A DNA stretch of 64,000 bases from positions 80,081 through 144,080 of the forward strand of contig VYZB01000171.1 in the NCBI GenBank assembly GCA_013397455.1, given 5' to 3'. Each line of letters opens with the position of its first letter. Positions within the stretch are counted from its first letter, which is position 1. The notes below the pieces were generated by a model. That model saw nothing but the letters and a program-made list of their open reading frames with translations, made no database searches and was not told the DNA's origin. The position numbers were made by a program, and so were the translations under genes. Below, in pieces: positions 63,998-64,000 of the stretch. Origin of the DNA: Crotophaga sulcirostris. Its lineage: Eukaryota; Chordata; Aves; Cuculiformes; Crotophagidae.

Positions 63998-64000
63998 AAA

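Larger units (their letters stand above)
63675..64000 (-). other. Putative 3' UTR end of a gene lying right of the window
   Basis: Read on the minus strand, the last 325 bases have no long ORF. They are AT-rich, single-copy, and end in a textbook poly(A) arrangement: UGUA (63716-63713), AAUAAA (63697-63692), likely cleavage around 63665-63682, then a GU-rich element. A Pumilio-type UGUAAAUA lies at 63997-63990. Together these suggest the distal 3' UTR of a minus-strand gene whose coding part lies beyond base 64000. I do not recognise the gene. Single AATAAA motifs are common by chance, and it is the ordered combination that carries weight. Confidence 0.45.

Noticed and set aside
1..64000. CRISPR array, bacterial operons or phage content
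   Set aside because: No regularly spaced direct repeats and no Shine-Dalgarno-led gene series. CR1 LINEs place the DNA in a bird-like vertebrate genome.

Overview
The window looks like a gene-poor piece of a bird chromosome. The main evidence is a set of CR1 non-LTR retrotransposon fragments. They are recognised by the translated C-terminal end of the CR1 reverse-transcriptase ORF, by typical 3' UTR sequence, and by short 8-bp 3' tails. No mammalian-type SINEs or L1 were seen. The sequence is AT-rich, with short ORFs, no bacterial gene architecture and no recognisable multi-exon gene. I cannot name the species. The youngest CR1 copies carry an ATACTGTG or GTTTCACA-like tail instead of the classic ATTCTATG tail.

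Layout. 1-6.9 kb: a strong CpG-rich hairpin at the left edge, then featureless non-coding DNA. 6.9-18.8 kb: four CR1 fragments of different ages and an AT-rich microsatellite at 17.5 kb. 18.8-25.6 kb: featureless apart from simple repeats. 25.6-28.4 kb: a repeat-rich cluster with two CR1 fragments, two strong inverted repeats and a decayed endogenous-retrovirus-like segment (possible LTR end, primer-binding-site-like sequence and a gag-like remnant). 28.4-44.4 kb: non-coding, with an old CR1 scrap (34.2 kb), a young CR1 (38.8 kb) and an old CR1 of a type I associate with turtles and crocodilians (40.9-41.4 kb). 44.4-45.0 kb: the best-preserved CR1, with an uninterrupted 163-codon ORF2 tail. 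45-61 kb: non-coding, with a few tandem and dispersed short repeats and two candidate cis-regulatory segments (52.2-52.6 and 53.4-53.6 kb). 60.7-61.05 kb: a long purine-rich strand. 62.4-62.8 kb: another candidate regulatory stretch.

The only sign of a host gene is at the right edge. On the minus strand, about 63.68-64.0 kb reads like the end of a 3' UTR, with a UGUA element, an AATAAA signal, a GU-rich downstream element and a Pumilio-type motif in the expected order. The gene itself would lie to the right of the window. The remainder would then be the downstream intergenic region of that gene.

No previously undescribed molecular system is evident. The findings are mostly about repeats, structure-forming DNA and candidate regulatory DNA. 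All ages, family labels and regulatory calls were made by eye and not by alignment.
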